From Pogona vitticeps (taxonomy: Eukaryota > Chordata > Lepidosauria > Squamata > Agamidae), in the NCBI RefSeq assembly GCF_051106095.1, contig NC_135783.1, positions 57,693,447 through 57,757,446 of the forward strand: a DNA stretch of 64,000 nt, in the 5' to 3' direction. Positions 48,839 through 60,100 of this stretch are shown one piece after another. Positions within the stretch are counted from its first letter, which is position 1. Each line of letters starts with the position of its first letter. The translations under genes and the position numbers were made by a program. The notes below the pieces were generated by a model that saw only the letters and a list, made by a program, of their open reading frames with translations, searched no databases and had not been told where the DNA came from.

Positions 48839-49786
48839 TGTGGCGCGAGGGGATGGGAGGGTGTTCACTCAGGATCCGTACAATATGAACTCCCCGACCC
48901 GTGGTCACCTGCCAGCAGTCATTTCACGCGGAATTCATTACATCAGTCAGTGGGATGGGGAGAAAGACAACGACGACCCACTCTCGCCGTCACAGCAGAA
49001 GAAGCAGAAGGAGCAGAGCCATGATGCCCGTTCGCCCCGCGCAGCCCCCGCTGGCCACCCTCGCTCGTGCCCACGGGCACTTCTCCACGCCACACTGGCT
49101 GCTGCCGGTGGCCGCCGCCGCCGTTCCCTCAGCCTCCGGGGACCCACCGCTCCTCGGCGCGCGTGTTTCTCATGGGTGGGAAGGCGAAGGGCACCAAGCG
49201 CCCCCTTTCCCGAGGGAGGTCCCTCAGGCCGGAATCATCCCACAAAAGAAGGGGACTTGTCCCTTCTCCTCTTGCCCCCGCCCCCGCCCCAAAAAAATCG
49301 CACCGGCAGGTACTGCAGTTCTGGAAGCGGCTTTGTCTCGGAACTGCCCCCGGGAAGCCCCCGGGCAGGTGAGCTAGAAGGTGACGAAGAGCCAGACCGA
49401 GCGGCCGGCCAGGTCCTCGCCACAGCCCCCTCCCCTCATATTCGAAGGAGACGAAAAAAGGAGGGGGACTTCTCACTCGGGATGCCCGTCACGGAAAGCT
49501 TGTCTCGCACAACGCGTGTAGGTGGGTCCAGGACCCAAAGCACACCGTGTACCCCACCAGACGGACAGCCCCCAAGGCTCCTCACTCGACTCCCAGTCAG
49601 ACGACCCTTTCTTCTTCTCCCCCTCCCACTTCTCCCCGCGAAACCCAGGCGCGAAGCCTCCCTCGTTCCAACCGCGTGGCGCGCCCCCCCCCCCCGTCTG
49701 CCCCAGCCTGGAGACGAGACGCCCCTCCGCCCTGAGGGGAGGAGGCGGCGAGCTGAGGAAAGCCCCGAGAGAAGCGAAGTGCTTAC

Positions 49787-49834
49787 AGTTCGCAGGAACT
49801 GTATCTCGTCCTCGCCTTCGGCCACTTCAGCCAT
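49787..49834 (-). CDS. RYR3: Ryanodine receptor, first coding exon (RYR3 favoured)
   Basis: The minus strand encodes MAEVAEGEDEIQFLRT in 16 codons and then GTAAGC, a strong splice donor (49781-49786), at a codon boundary. Ryanodine receptors start with this peptide and, in RYR2 at least, the first coding exon is also 48 nt long and ends after FLRT. These are the giant tetrameric calcium-release channels of the sarcoplasmic and endoplasmic reticulum; this part leads into the cytosolic N-terminal domain. The start context GCCATGG is favourable. The opening MAE is closer to RYR3 as I recall it, whereas the 16-residue length equals RYR2, so the paralogue is tentative. The remaining exons must lie to the left; no second exon (an LQC-containing peptide) was noticed within the window. 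Confidence 0.82.
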
Positions 49835-50029
49835 GGCTGGCGCCTCTGTCTCGCGTCTTGCCTCCCGGGCTCCGCTGCCTCCGTGGCCCGGGCTGGCAGG
49901 TGCCGAGGCGGCAGAAGCACGATGAGGCACCCCCGCGGCAAAGGAGCAGAAGTGGAGGGACGAGGAGGAGGAGGAGGAGGCGGCGGTGGTGGCGGCGGCG
50001 GCGTCTGCAATTGAGCGAGCTGCTCCCAC
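49835..50029 (-). other. In-frame open stretch upstream of the RYR start (5′ UTR or N-terminal extension)
   Basis: The RYR frame stays open for 65 codons upstream to another ATG at 50029. It would add a Ser/Ala-rich peptide (AAAATTAASSSSSSS and so on). Low-complexity composition and the known short RYR N-terminus argue that this is 5′ UTR. Confidence 0.5.
49957..50006. repeat. GGA/GGC triplet tract
   Basis: About seven GGA units then GGC/GGT units on the plus strand, lying in the presumed 5′ UTR about 125-170 bp upstream of the RYR start codon. Confidence 0.85.
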
Positions 50030-50830
50030 GCCGAGCTGGATGGAGCGCTAGGGAAAGAAAGTGAGAGCGACCCGGAGCCAGCAGCTCCTGCCCGGCTCTG
50101 ACCCGACGTGCCGCTCCTTCTCTGCAGCAAATTGGCAGCCCGGCTCAGCCCCGGTTTCCCTCGTGCGACCGCATGGGGGGGGTGAAGCGGAGAGGGGAGG
50201 GCTGTGATTAACAGGGGCAGCGGGGGAGGAGCTCCTCGGCGGCTCCCCCAGTACTGCAGGTGATTCTGCAGCCGGCTCCCTCTGCAAAGCGAAGCGACGC
50301 TAACCGAACCTGAGCCGCAGCGCCGCTCTCCGGCCGCTCGCGCAACTGGGGGGGGGGGAGAGAGAGAGAGACAGGGTCGCGCGTGCTTGATTGCTCGCTC
50401 CCTCGCTCGCGTGCTTCTCCGGCCTCTCCCCTTCACACCCTGCGCGGCGGAGGCGGGTAGGACAGACACGCCAGGCGCAGAGAAGGACTGCATGTTTACG
50501 TGCAGAGGGAGAGACAGCGAGAGGGACAGGCAGGCAGGCAGGCAGGCGGGAAACCAGCGTGATGGAGTGGTGGTCCTTAATGAGGGGAGCCCAGTTAGCA
50601 AGGCGAGGAAGGAGAGGCGGACACACACCCTTGTGTGGCACTTTTGCCACTTAGGTTTGCTCTGGTTGTGTGTTCCTGGCGGTGGTCCCACGTCTGACAG
50701 GGATACCCTGAGAACAGGTGAGGCTTTCTCCTTTTCCTGCCCCTTCCTGCTGGGGAAGAGTTTGACCTGTTGTAGAGCTGCTTGCCCTCTAAACTATTAA
50801 GCGACAAACGCTCTGCGAGGGAGGGGGCTA

Positions 50831-51608
50831 CCAGACGCTCTATAATATTTTAATTCTTCTAGCCGTTTTTCATTTGTTTTTGGTAAGAAAGTCTTCCATC
50901 TTTTTCTTGGAGATACTTCCCTAGGAAGGGAGGGGAGGAGACAGGAGATGCTGCCTCAGGAATTTGTCATGAGTCCTGCAAGCTAATCAGATGTTTGAGT
51001 AATCAGAAATCCAGATTTCCCAGCCCTCATGGGTGGGAAATGGTAAGATTCCTCCTCGCCTGCCTTGCCCCTATTCAGTTGCATCTTCCAAACGGCTATC
51101 CAAAGATACCACCTCTCAGCCCTCTTGTAAATTAGTTGCCACTGTTGAAATTGATATGGTGCCCAACAAGAGTTCACAGTTGTGCAAGACAACCCAGAAC
51201 AGAACGGCAGTGATTTTTCTTTTTGAAAAAAAGGAAAAACATGGTAGCTGTTGTGTGTTGTATCTCAAGAGTCTTCTCAGTAAATATTCGTTATAGTGCT
51301 AGAGTCCTCTGGCAGTAGTATCAGCATCAAAGGTCTCAATGTAACACAGTTGAACCACTGTTTGTTCTACAGATATGTATTGCCTGCCTTACAAAATAAA
51401 CAGAACAATTTGTTCATCTTTCAGTGGTTTTTGAGATGACTGTGCATAAATTTTGCTAGACCTCTGGAGGCTGGGCAGTGGTGACACAGCACATTTTTGT
51501 TTGCTTGCTTGTTTCTATTTCTCTAACATGCTATTAGTGTCGCCACTTTCTGGGCAGTTCACAATATACAATAAAAACATAGATTAACACACTACAGTAT
51601 ATGAATTC
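50831..51608. other. No gene or repeat recognised
   Basis: Transition from the CpG island back to AT-rich DNA, upstream of the RYR promoter. Confidence 0.5.
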
Positions 51609-51720
51609 CCAGTGTGGTGTAGTGTATAAAGTGACAGAGTATGGAAAACAGGGTTCAGATTCCCTCTTGGCCATGGATACTCACTGGGGATGTGGAATGG
51701 GTAAAACCACTCTTTAAATA
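51609..51720 (+). repeat. tRNA-head SINE, degraded
   Basis: AGTGTGGTGTAGTGTATAAA, then CAGGGTTCAGATTCCC (B-box-like), then GTAAAACCACTCTTTAAATA. It abuts the Bov-B end. Confidence 0.6.
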
Positions 51721-51721
51721 T

Positions 51722-53250
51722 CTCGTCGTCGTTTAGTCATTTAGTCATGTCCGACTCTTCGTGACCCCATGGACCAGAGCACGCCAGGCCCTCCTATCTT
51801 CCACTGCCTCCCGGAGTTGTGTCAAATTCATGTTGGTTGCTTCGCAGACACTGTCCAGCCATCTCATCCTCGGTCGTCCCCTTCTCCTCTTGCTGTCACA
51901 CTTTCGTAACATCAAGGTCTTTTCCAAGGAGTCTTCTCTTCTCATGAGATGGCCAAAGTACTGGAGCCTCAGCTTCAGGATCTGTCCTTCCAGTGAGCAC
52001 TCAGGGTAGATTTCCTGCAGAATTGATAGGTTTGTTCTCCTTGCAGTCCAGGGGATTCTCAAGAGCCTCCTCCAGCACCACAATTCAAAGGCATCAATTC
52101 TTCGGCGGTCTGCTTTCTTTATGGTCCAGCTCTCACTTCCATACATCATGACAGGAAAAACCATAGCTTTGATTATTCGGACTTTTGTTGGCAAGGTGAT
52201 GTCTCTGCTTTTTAAGATGCTGTCAAGATTTGTCATCGCTTTCCTCCCAAGAAGCAGGCGTCTTTTAATTTCAGGGCTGCTGTCTCCATCTGCAGTGATC
52301 ATGGAGCACACGAAAAAAATTTTTGTCACTGCCTCCATATCTTCCCCTTCTATATCCCAGGAGGTGATGGGACCAGTGGCCATGATCTTAGTTTTTTTGA
52401 TGTTGAGTTTCAGACCATTTTTTGCACTCTCCTCTTTCATACTCATTACAAGGTTCTTTAATTCCTCCTCACTTTCTGCCATCAGAGTGGTATCATCTGC
52501 ATATCGGAGGTTGTTGATATTTCTTCCAGCAATCTTAATTCCGGTTTGGGATTCCTCCAATCCAGCCTTCCACATGATGTATTCTGCATATAAGTTAAAT
52601 AAGCTGGGGGACAATATACAGCCTTGTCGTACTCCTTTCCCAATTTTGAACCAATCAGTTGTTCCATAGCCAGTTCTAACTGTTGCTTCCTGTCCCACAT
52701 ATAGGTTTCTCAGGAGATGGATAAGGTGGTCAGGCACTCCCATTTCTTTAAGGACTTGCCATAGTTTGCTGTGGTCCACACAGTCAAAGGCTTTCGCATA
52801 GTCAATGAAGCAGAAGTAGATATTTTTCTGGAACTCTGGCTTTCTCCATAATCCAGGGCATATTAGCAATTTGGTCTCTAGTTCCTCTGCCCCTTCGGAA
52901 TCCAGCTTGTACTTCTGGGGCTTCTCGGTCCACATACTGCTGAAGCCTACCTTGGAGGATTTTGAGCATAACCTTGCTAGCGTGTGAAATGAGTGCAATT
53001 GTGCGGTAGTTGGAGCATTCTTTGGCACTGCCTTTCTTTGGGATTGGAATGTAGACTGATCTTTTCCAATCCTCTGGCCACTGCTGGGTTTTCCAAACTT
53101 GCTGGCACATTGCATGTAGCACCTTAACAGCATCATCTTTCAAGATTTTAAATAGTTCAACTGGAATGCCATCACCTCCACTGGCCTTTTTGTTAAATAT
53201 CTCACTTACCTTGAAAGCCCTGTTAGGGTTGCTATAAATTGGTTCCAATT
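51722..53250 (-). mobile_element. Bov-B (RTE) LINE, largest fragment, 5′ truncated
   Basis: Minus-strand translation covers much of the reverse transcriptase: KASGGDGIPVELFK, WPEDWKRSVYIPIPKKG, NYRTIALISHASKVMLKIL, FCFIDYAKAFDCVDH, GVRQGCILSPSLFNLYAEY and the catalytic RYADDTTLMAES. The C-terminal region follows (MYGSESWTIKKAD, LWCWRRLLRIPWTARR). One frame change near 52.8 kb, close to the finger/palm junction, moves the reading between two long open stretches. The 5′ part with the endonuclease is absent. The 3′ end lies at 51722. Confidence 0.97.
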
Positions 53251-53785
53251 TGACAGGACAGAACACACACACAACACACTATATAATAAAAACAAAAACA
53301 CAATAAAAAGCAATAAACTCTGTCACTAGCTAAAAACTACTTTTAAATAATAATACACAAATTAAAATCCATTTGATCTGTTCAGGACAATAGGCATTAA
53401 TAGAAGGCAGCTTTATATCATTCTTAATTAGCTTCCTTAAAAACAGAGGCAACAGCCTCTGTCACAAGCTTGTTCCAGAGGAAAGGGGCCACAACTGAAA
53501 AATCTCAGTTCTTTGTGTTGACTTCCCTTCCTCCTTACAATTCTTAACATCAAAGACTGTGAGGTCCATGTGGGGTGGGTAGCTATTTTGTAAGAGACCT
53601 TTTCCACCAGTTATCAAGGTCCTAAACTATTAAGGGTTTTATAAGTTATGACAAGCACCTTAAATTAAACACAGAAACTAACAGGGAGCCAATGAAAGTG
53701 TGCCAAGATGTTCATATGTACCAGTAATTGCTGCTGCATTTTGGACCTGCTGAAGTCTCCATACTTTTTTGCCTCCATAAAAGAG
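53251..53785 (-). repeat. L2-like interspersed repeat
   Basis: ACAAGCTTGTTCCAGAGGAA, then AAATTAAACACAGAAACTAA, and GCTGCTGCATTTTGGACCTG follow the same order as the repeat at 22725-23400. Confidence 0.5.
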
Positions 53786-54074
53786 ACACTGTATTTTTCC
53801 GTGTATAAAATGACACTTTTTAACTTAAATAATTAGACCAAAATAATGAAGGTCATTTTATACATGGACGGCAGCCGCTTTCCCTGCCTTTTGTGAAGCG
53901 AGAGGGTAAAGCAGCCATGAAAGGCCGGCATGCTCGCACCCCTTTGATCCTGAAGCAGCCATGAAAGGGCTTCAGGACCAAAAGGGATGTGATTGTGCAC
54001 ATTTTCTAATTTGGGGGTTAGAAGAGGGGGGTTGTCTTATACATTGGGTCGTCTTATAAACAGAAAAATATGGT
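53786..54074. mobile_element. MITE with 'tatttttccgtgtataa' ends
   Basis: The left end TGTATTTTTCCGTGTATAAA and right end TTATAAACAGAAAAATATGG are an imperfect inverted repeat of about 28 bp with TA at the edges, pointing to a Tc1/mariner-like origin. The interior is GC-rich and non-coding. Confidence 0.75.
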
Positions 54075-54276
54075 AGGTCCAAGAGTGTCCCCAGGTTGCA
54101 AACCCAGTTCTTCAGGAGGAATGTAACCTATCAAGATGGATAGGCACTGTGGATAGGTGTTTCTTCTGTCTGGATCTCCATCCTGTAATTTCAAGAGCAG
54201 TGCAATCTTCTGTGCAGCAGGTGTGTCCTTGCTCCAGCTTTGTCACTTGTGTCTCTGTGATTTCTACTGCATTTTA

Positions 54277-54781
54277 GTAGTTTTGCCTGGAGAGACATCA
54301 CCTTACCGACAAAGGTCTGCATAGTCAAAGCTATGGTTTTCCAATAGCGATGTATAGAAGTGAGAGCTGGACCATAAAGAAGGCTGACCACAAAAGAATT
54401 CATGCTTTTGAATTGTGGTGCTGGAGGAGGCTCTTGAGAGTCCCCAGGATGGCAAAAAGAACAAACCTATCCATTTTGAAGGAAATCAACCCTGAGTGCT
54501 CACTGGAAGGACAGATCCTGAAGCTGAGGCTCCAATACTTCAGCCATCTCATGAGAAGAGAAGACTCCCTAGAAAAGACCCTGATGTTAGGAAAGTGTGA
54601 GGGCAGGAGGAGAAGGGGACGACAGAGGACAAGATGGCTGGACAGTGTCATCAAAGCTACCAACACCAACATGAATCTGACCCAACTCCGGGAGGCAGTG
54701 GAAGACAGGAGGGCCTAGTGTGCTCTGGTCCATGGGGTCACAAAGAGTAGGACATGACTTAACGACTAAACAACAACAACG
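54277..54781 (+). mobile_element. Bov-B (RTE) LINE, 3′ fragment, plus strand
   Basis: MYRSESWTIKKADHKRIHAF, ELWCWRRLLRVPRMAKR, REDSLEKTLMLGKCEGR and NMNLTQLREAVEDRRA encode the ORF2 C-terminus. It ends GACTTAACGACTAAACAACA. It faces away from the copy at 51722. Confidence 0.95.
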
Positions 54782-54784
54782 TTT

Positions 54785-55522
<738 letters not shown>

Positions 55523-55814
55523 AAACAAATTGAGAGGTTCGTTTCTGAAGCTTCCTAAAATTAATTTTAAAACTGTAGCTTTTAAGATAACAGAAATGCA
55601 AGAGGATGTGTTACCTTTATTAGATCACTAAAAAATAATCCAGTGAACAGCTACCTTTTAATTTTAATCCATCTTCACCAAGCTCTGCACAAAGATTTTG
55701 TGGATAGTGCAGGAAAAAATATGTGAGAATCCCAAAAATCAGTTAAAACATAGCCTGCAAACACCATCAGAGTATGATTGCAAATTCCACCCCACGCAGC
55801 AGTTGGCTGGTGAT

Positions 55815-55966
55815 GCCTTTGGGAGCCTTGGAATGGGGGAGAGGGGAGGCTTTAATAATCACAAATCACTGCCGAGTTGCCACCTCTGGGACTGGGACCA
55901 CCAGCGGTGATCTGGCAGTGATTTCTATCTATTAAAGCCTTCCCCCATCTTGAGGCTCCCAAAGGC
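55815..55966. mobile_element. Foldback element, family B, copy 2
   Basis: Left arm CCTTTGGGAGCCTTGGAATG, GGGGAGGCTTTAAT pairs with ATTAAAGCCTTCCCCCATCT, GAGGCTCCCAAAGG. The central part ACTGGGACCACCAGCGGTGA differs from copy 1. Confidence 0.7.
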
Positions 55967-56246
55967 TTCTCTGGAACAAAAGTGAGCTTTGGAATCTGAA
56001 ATGAGAGCACTGTTTAAGTTAATTTATTAAAAAAGTTAATTTAAGATTATTTCTGGTGTGTGGTGTGAGACCAGAGGCGAGGTGATTGAAGCTCTCGCTA
56101 GAGTGTCGCCGGCTGCGACTCCCCACATCGTGACCAGGCAACAGGGAGTAGACACCCGTGAGCTAGAATGGGGTATGACAAGACTCTCAGTCACCACCCA
56201 AACATGGTCGAAAAGGCGGGAACAGGAGAAAGAGGAAGATTGTTGG

Positions 56247-56749
56247 TGTTACATACAGCACTGATGTTACCTGTCTGTCATGGGTTTGGAGGGAAAGTTC
56301 CATCCTATGGGGAGTGGAAGGCGGAACATCAGGAGGAGGGGCTGTACTGTATATATATGTGAAGCTTGTGTGGAGAAGTTAGGAGAAGCTGGGAAGAAGA
56401 AGCTGGTGTGGGAGTCTGTGTGTCAGACAGGGTACTACTGTGTGTCAGTCAGTACCTACCTGATAGGTTCAGGTGTCTTTATTGGTAGCCAGAACAGATA
56501 GGTTCAGGGTCTGTGCTTTATTTAAAGGTGTTCTGTGTGAACCAAACTGGTGTATGTATGATTGAGACTAAGCCACGTTACTGTATCTTATTCACTTGAT
56601 CATTTTATTTTCCCTGTGTGTTATTTAAATAAACCTTGTTCTTTTATTTGTTAAAAATCCATTCCTGGTCTGTGTGACTCCTTACAGGGAATGGTTGGTG
56701 GCAGCTTAGTGAAACTGTGGCATCTCCCAGTAGGTCTGGGGTTGTCACA
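56247..56749 (+). repeat. 5′ LTR of the nested element
   Basis: 503 bp starting TGTTACA and ending TGTCACA. A TATA-like stretch (GTACTGTATATATATG) and an AATAAA polyadenylation signal near the end are visible. Confidence 0.96.
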
Positions 56750-57170
56750 TTGATTGGTGTCCAGCGTGTGGGATACGACTGGTCCAGTTGTCCAGTGGTC
56801 CAGCAAAGCCTTGGCCAGTGTGCCCAGAGCAAGGGGGGTCTAGTCAGGGACAATCTGAGAGCGCGTAGGTAATCTTCTAGGCTTACCTCACGGGGAGGTG
56901 CGCTAGTGGAAGAACGTGTAACCTCAGATTGGTGGGACTAGATTAGGGAGCTCTGAGGCAACCTGTTTTGGCGGGAAAAAAGCTGAGGCAAAACTGTGTG
57001 AAGTAGCAGTGATCTAGCCTGCCTGCTGAGAGGCCTAGCAGAGGGGGGTAGACTCCGGCTGGCAACAGTTGCAAGTTAGTGCTGAAGAACAGCAGCAATC
57101 TATAGAAGGCTGGTTCTGAGGCAAAAGAGAGAGAGAGAGAGAAAAAAAAGTGGTCGCTTTATTTTGAGGC

Positions 57171-60100
57171 TTGACTTTTGAAAGCAGCCTGTTCTGGGGG
57201 GGGATTATGCCCTTGACTCGAAGCCAAATGGCAGAAATGGGTGAAGTGAAAGACCCCCAGGTAGACCAAGGTTCTGAGGATGAATTTGGCTCAGTGCAGG
57301 GTGACAGCACGGGAGAGCAGAACCCAGAACTCAGGAAAATGCTCATAGCCCAACAGCATGAACTGAGGATGAGGCAATTTGAAATGGAGGAAAGATTAGA
57401 GAGAGAAAGAATGCAGGAAAGGGAGAGGCAAAGACAATTTGACTTGGAGAGAGAGAAAATGGCGTTTGAGTTAAGAAAATTGGAACTGATGAATCAGAAC
57501 AATAATAACAATAGAGATTCTGAGGGGGGCCAATTGTCTAAAACTGACCTGAAGAAATTCCCTGTGTACCACAAGGGAGATTGCCCTGAGGTGTTCTTTT
57601 CCCTAGTGGAAAGAGCGTTTGTGGACTTCTCAGTAAGGGAAACTGAGAAGATGACCATTATGCGATCTTTAATCAGTGGCAGCCTGGCAGAAGTCTATGC
57701 AGAGATGCCAGAGGAGCTGCTAAAAGACTTCTCTGAGTTTAAAAAACTGGTGTTTGCCAGACATGGGATAAATGCGGAACAGCTGAGGCAAAGATTCAGG
57801 TCCCTCACAAAGAAGCCAGAGCAGACTTTTACCCAAGTGGGGGCCCAACTGGTGAGGCTGCTAGAGAAATGGCTATCTCAGGAGGGGACAGAGACCTTTC
57901 AGCAGCTCAAAGACTTGATAGCGCTGGAACAGTTCTATTCAGTCCTGCATGGGGAACTGAAGTTCCAGGTGAGGGAAAGGAAACCGAAATCTGTGGCGGA
58001 AGCGGCCGAGATCGCAGATTTTATTTCCCAAATAAGAAAGCCCTTAGGTGCTGAGGGGAAATCGATAGGTAAACCCAAAGAAACCTACAGCAAGTACTCT
58101 CAGGGACCAGGGAAAAACCAGCAAGGGGGAGGGGCCCATGGTGAAGGGAAGCCCTCAGACATGAAACCAAGACCTCAGATTTTGGAGGGAAAACCAAAAC
58201 AAGATGAGAAAGACTCAAAATATAGCAGAAAATGTTATTTCTGTCAGGGAAAGGGCCATCTAATCTCAGAGTGTGAGAAATTAAAGCAGCTAAAAGGAAA
58301 TGTGCCTCATGAATCGAGTGGATCCAAGCCAAAAGCTGTGTTCTGTGTCCAGAAAGAGCAAAGCTCCTTGGCACTGAGGGAGCCTGTTGCCATGACTACT
58401 CAATCTGGAACAGTGACATCTGCTGATCAGGCTGAGGAAAATGGTCCTCTTGTGGAGGTCAAGCGCTGCTTGCTAGTGAGAACAGATTCACAGTTGTTTG
58501 AAACAGCAGGGGTGGACGTAGGAATACTTGACCATCAGTATCGGGGGTTAAGGGATACTTGTTCCCAGGTGACCCTGTGCCATCCAGATATTATTCCTAG
58601 GGAGTATGTAATCCCAAATGAGAGCATAAAGGTGGCAGGGATTGAGGGACAGGTGATCTCGCTGCCAGTAGCTGAGGTACCTGTGAACTTTCAAGGCTGG
58701 AGGGGAGTTTGGCGGCTAGCGATTTCATCGACTCTGCCAGCAGCCGTGCTCGTGGGAAATGACCTGGCTGAACATGTGAAACGGGTGCTAGTGATTACAC
58801 GTTCACAAGCCACCACGGGGACAGTTCAGGGGGGTAATGATGAGCCCGAGACGGAAGCAGGTGGGGGGAGTTCCGAAGCTGTGGTGGAAACCTTAACTAC
58901 AGACAGCCGATTTGGCCAAGAGCAAAAGGCAGACGCCACTCTCCAAAAATGTTTTGAACAGGTGACAGACGCCCAGCTAACACCTGAAACCCCAGTGAGA
59001 TTTCGAGAGAAAAAGGGAATTTTATATAGAGAGACCCTGAGGAATATCTCAAAAGGGGGAGATGGGATCAGAAGTCAGCTAGTGGTACCTGAAAAGTATC
59101 GCCCCATGATCTTACAAAGGGGGCACTCTGACCTGTTTGCTGCACACTTAGGGGTGAACAAAACACAGCAGAGAATCACACAGAATTTTTACTGGCCTGA
59201 CATAGGGAAGCAGATCAAAGAATTCTGTAAACAATGTGATGTGTGTCAAAGGCAGGGGAATAACCGCGACAGGACCAAAGCAAAGTTGTGCCCTTTGCCT
59301 GTGATTGACACTCCGTTCAAATGCATAGGGGTGGATATTGTGGGACCTTTGCCCAAGGCCACAAAGAGGGGGAACCGGTTCATTCTCACCATTGTGGACC
59401 ATGTCACGAGGTACCCTGAAGCCATTCCCTTGACTAACATTGAAACTAACACAGTGGCAGATGCCTTGGTGGGGTATATGTCCAGGATGGGATTTGCCTC
59501 AGAAATAATCACAGATTTGGGCACATCGTTCACATCGAAGCTCATGAAACGCTTATGGCAAATCTGTGGAATTAAGCACAAGGAAACCACTGCCTATCAC
59601 CCTGAAAGTAATGGGTTAACGGAGAAGTTCAATGGAACTCTGATGCGCATGATTAGGGCTTACTTGGCAGAGAATCCAAACAATTGGGACCAGAAGCTGC
59701 AATCCCTTTTGTTTGCTTATCGATCAGTGCCACAAGCCAGTACCGGGTTCAGTCCGTTTGAACTTTTATTTGGGAGAAGGGTGAAAGGGCCCCTTGATTT
59801 GATCAAACAAAATTGGGAGCAGATCACCCAGGATGACCCACAAGACGTTGTGACATATATAGACTCTTTAAGGAATGACCTAAAGAGAAACCTAGAGCTA
59901 GCAGCAGAGACCCTGCAAGCTCAGAAGGTCAGACAGAAAACATGGTATGACCACAAAGCTAGAGAGAGGCACTTTGACCCAGGGGAGGAAGTGCTTTGGC
60001 TTAGGCCCTGTAAAGAGAACAAACTGCAGCTGGGTAGCCCAGAAATAAAAGACTTGGGTCACATAGTAGGGGGAGGAGCGATAAAACCCCTAGAGGCCAA

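Larger units (their letters stand above)
48640..50830. promoter_or_regulatory. CpG island with the presumed ryanodine receptor promoter
   Basis: Composition changes sharply here from AT-rich to GC-rich with many CpG dinucleotides. It contains (GA)n runs at about 48637-48656 and 48806-48834, C-runs, and a GGA/GGC triplet tract at about 49957-50006. The ryanodine receptor start codon lies inside. Transcription should begin upstream of it on the minus strand, probably between about 49.9 and 50.6 kb (inference). I see no convincing TATA box in the likely region, as is normal for CpG-island promoters. Long plus-strand frames here are by-products of GC richness. Confidence 0.85.

Noticed and set aside
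48665-50064. Long plus-strand frames (up to 391 codons) in the CpG island
   Set aside because: They are Pro/Arg/Ser-rich, overlap in several frames, and contain no recognised domain; GC-rich DNA with few stops explains them. The RYR exon lies on the other strand.
49783-50691. A 302-codon minus-strand frame overlapping the RYR exon
   Set aside because: It covers the exon in a different frame with poly-Pro from the triplet tract, so it is a shadow frame.
56755-56772. Assigning the nested element's primer site to a specific tRNA
   Set aside because: TGGTGTCCAGCGTGTGGG lies in the right place but I could not match it confidently to one tRNA.
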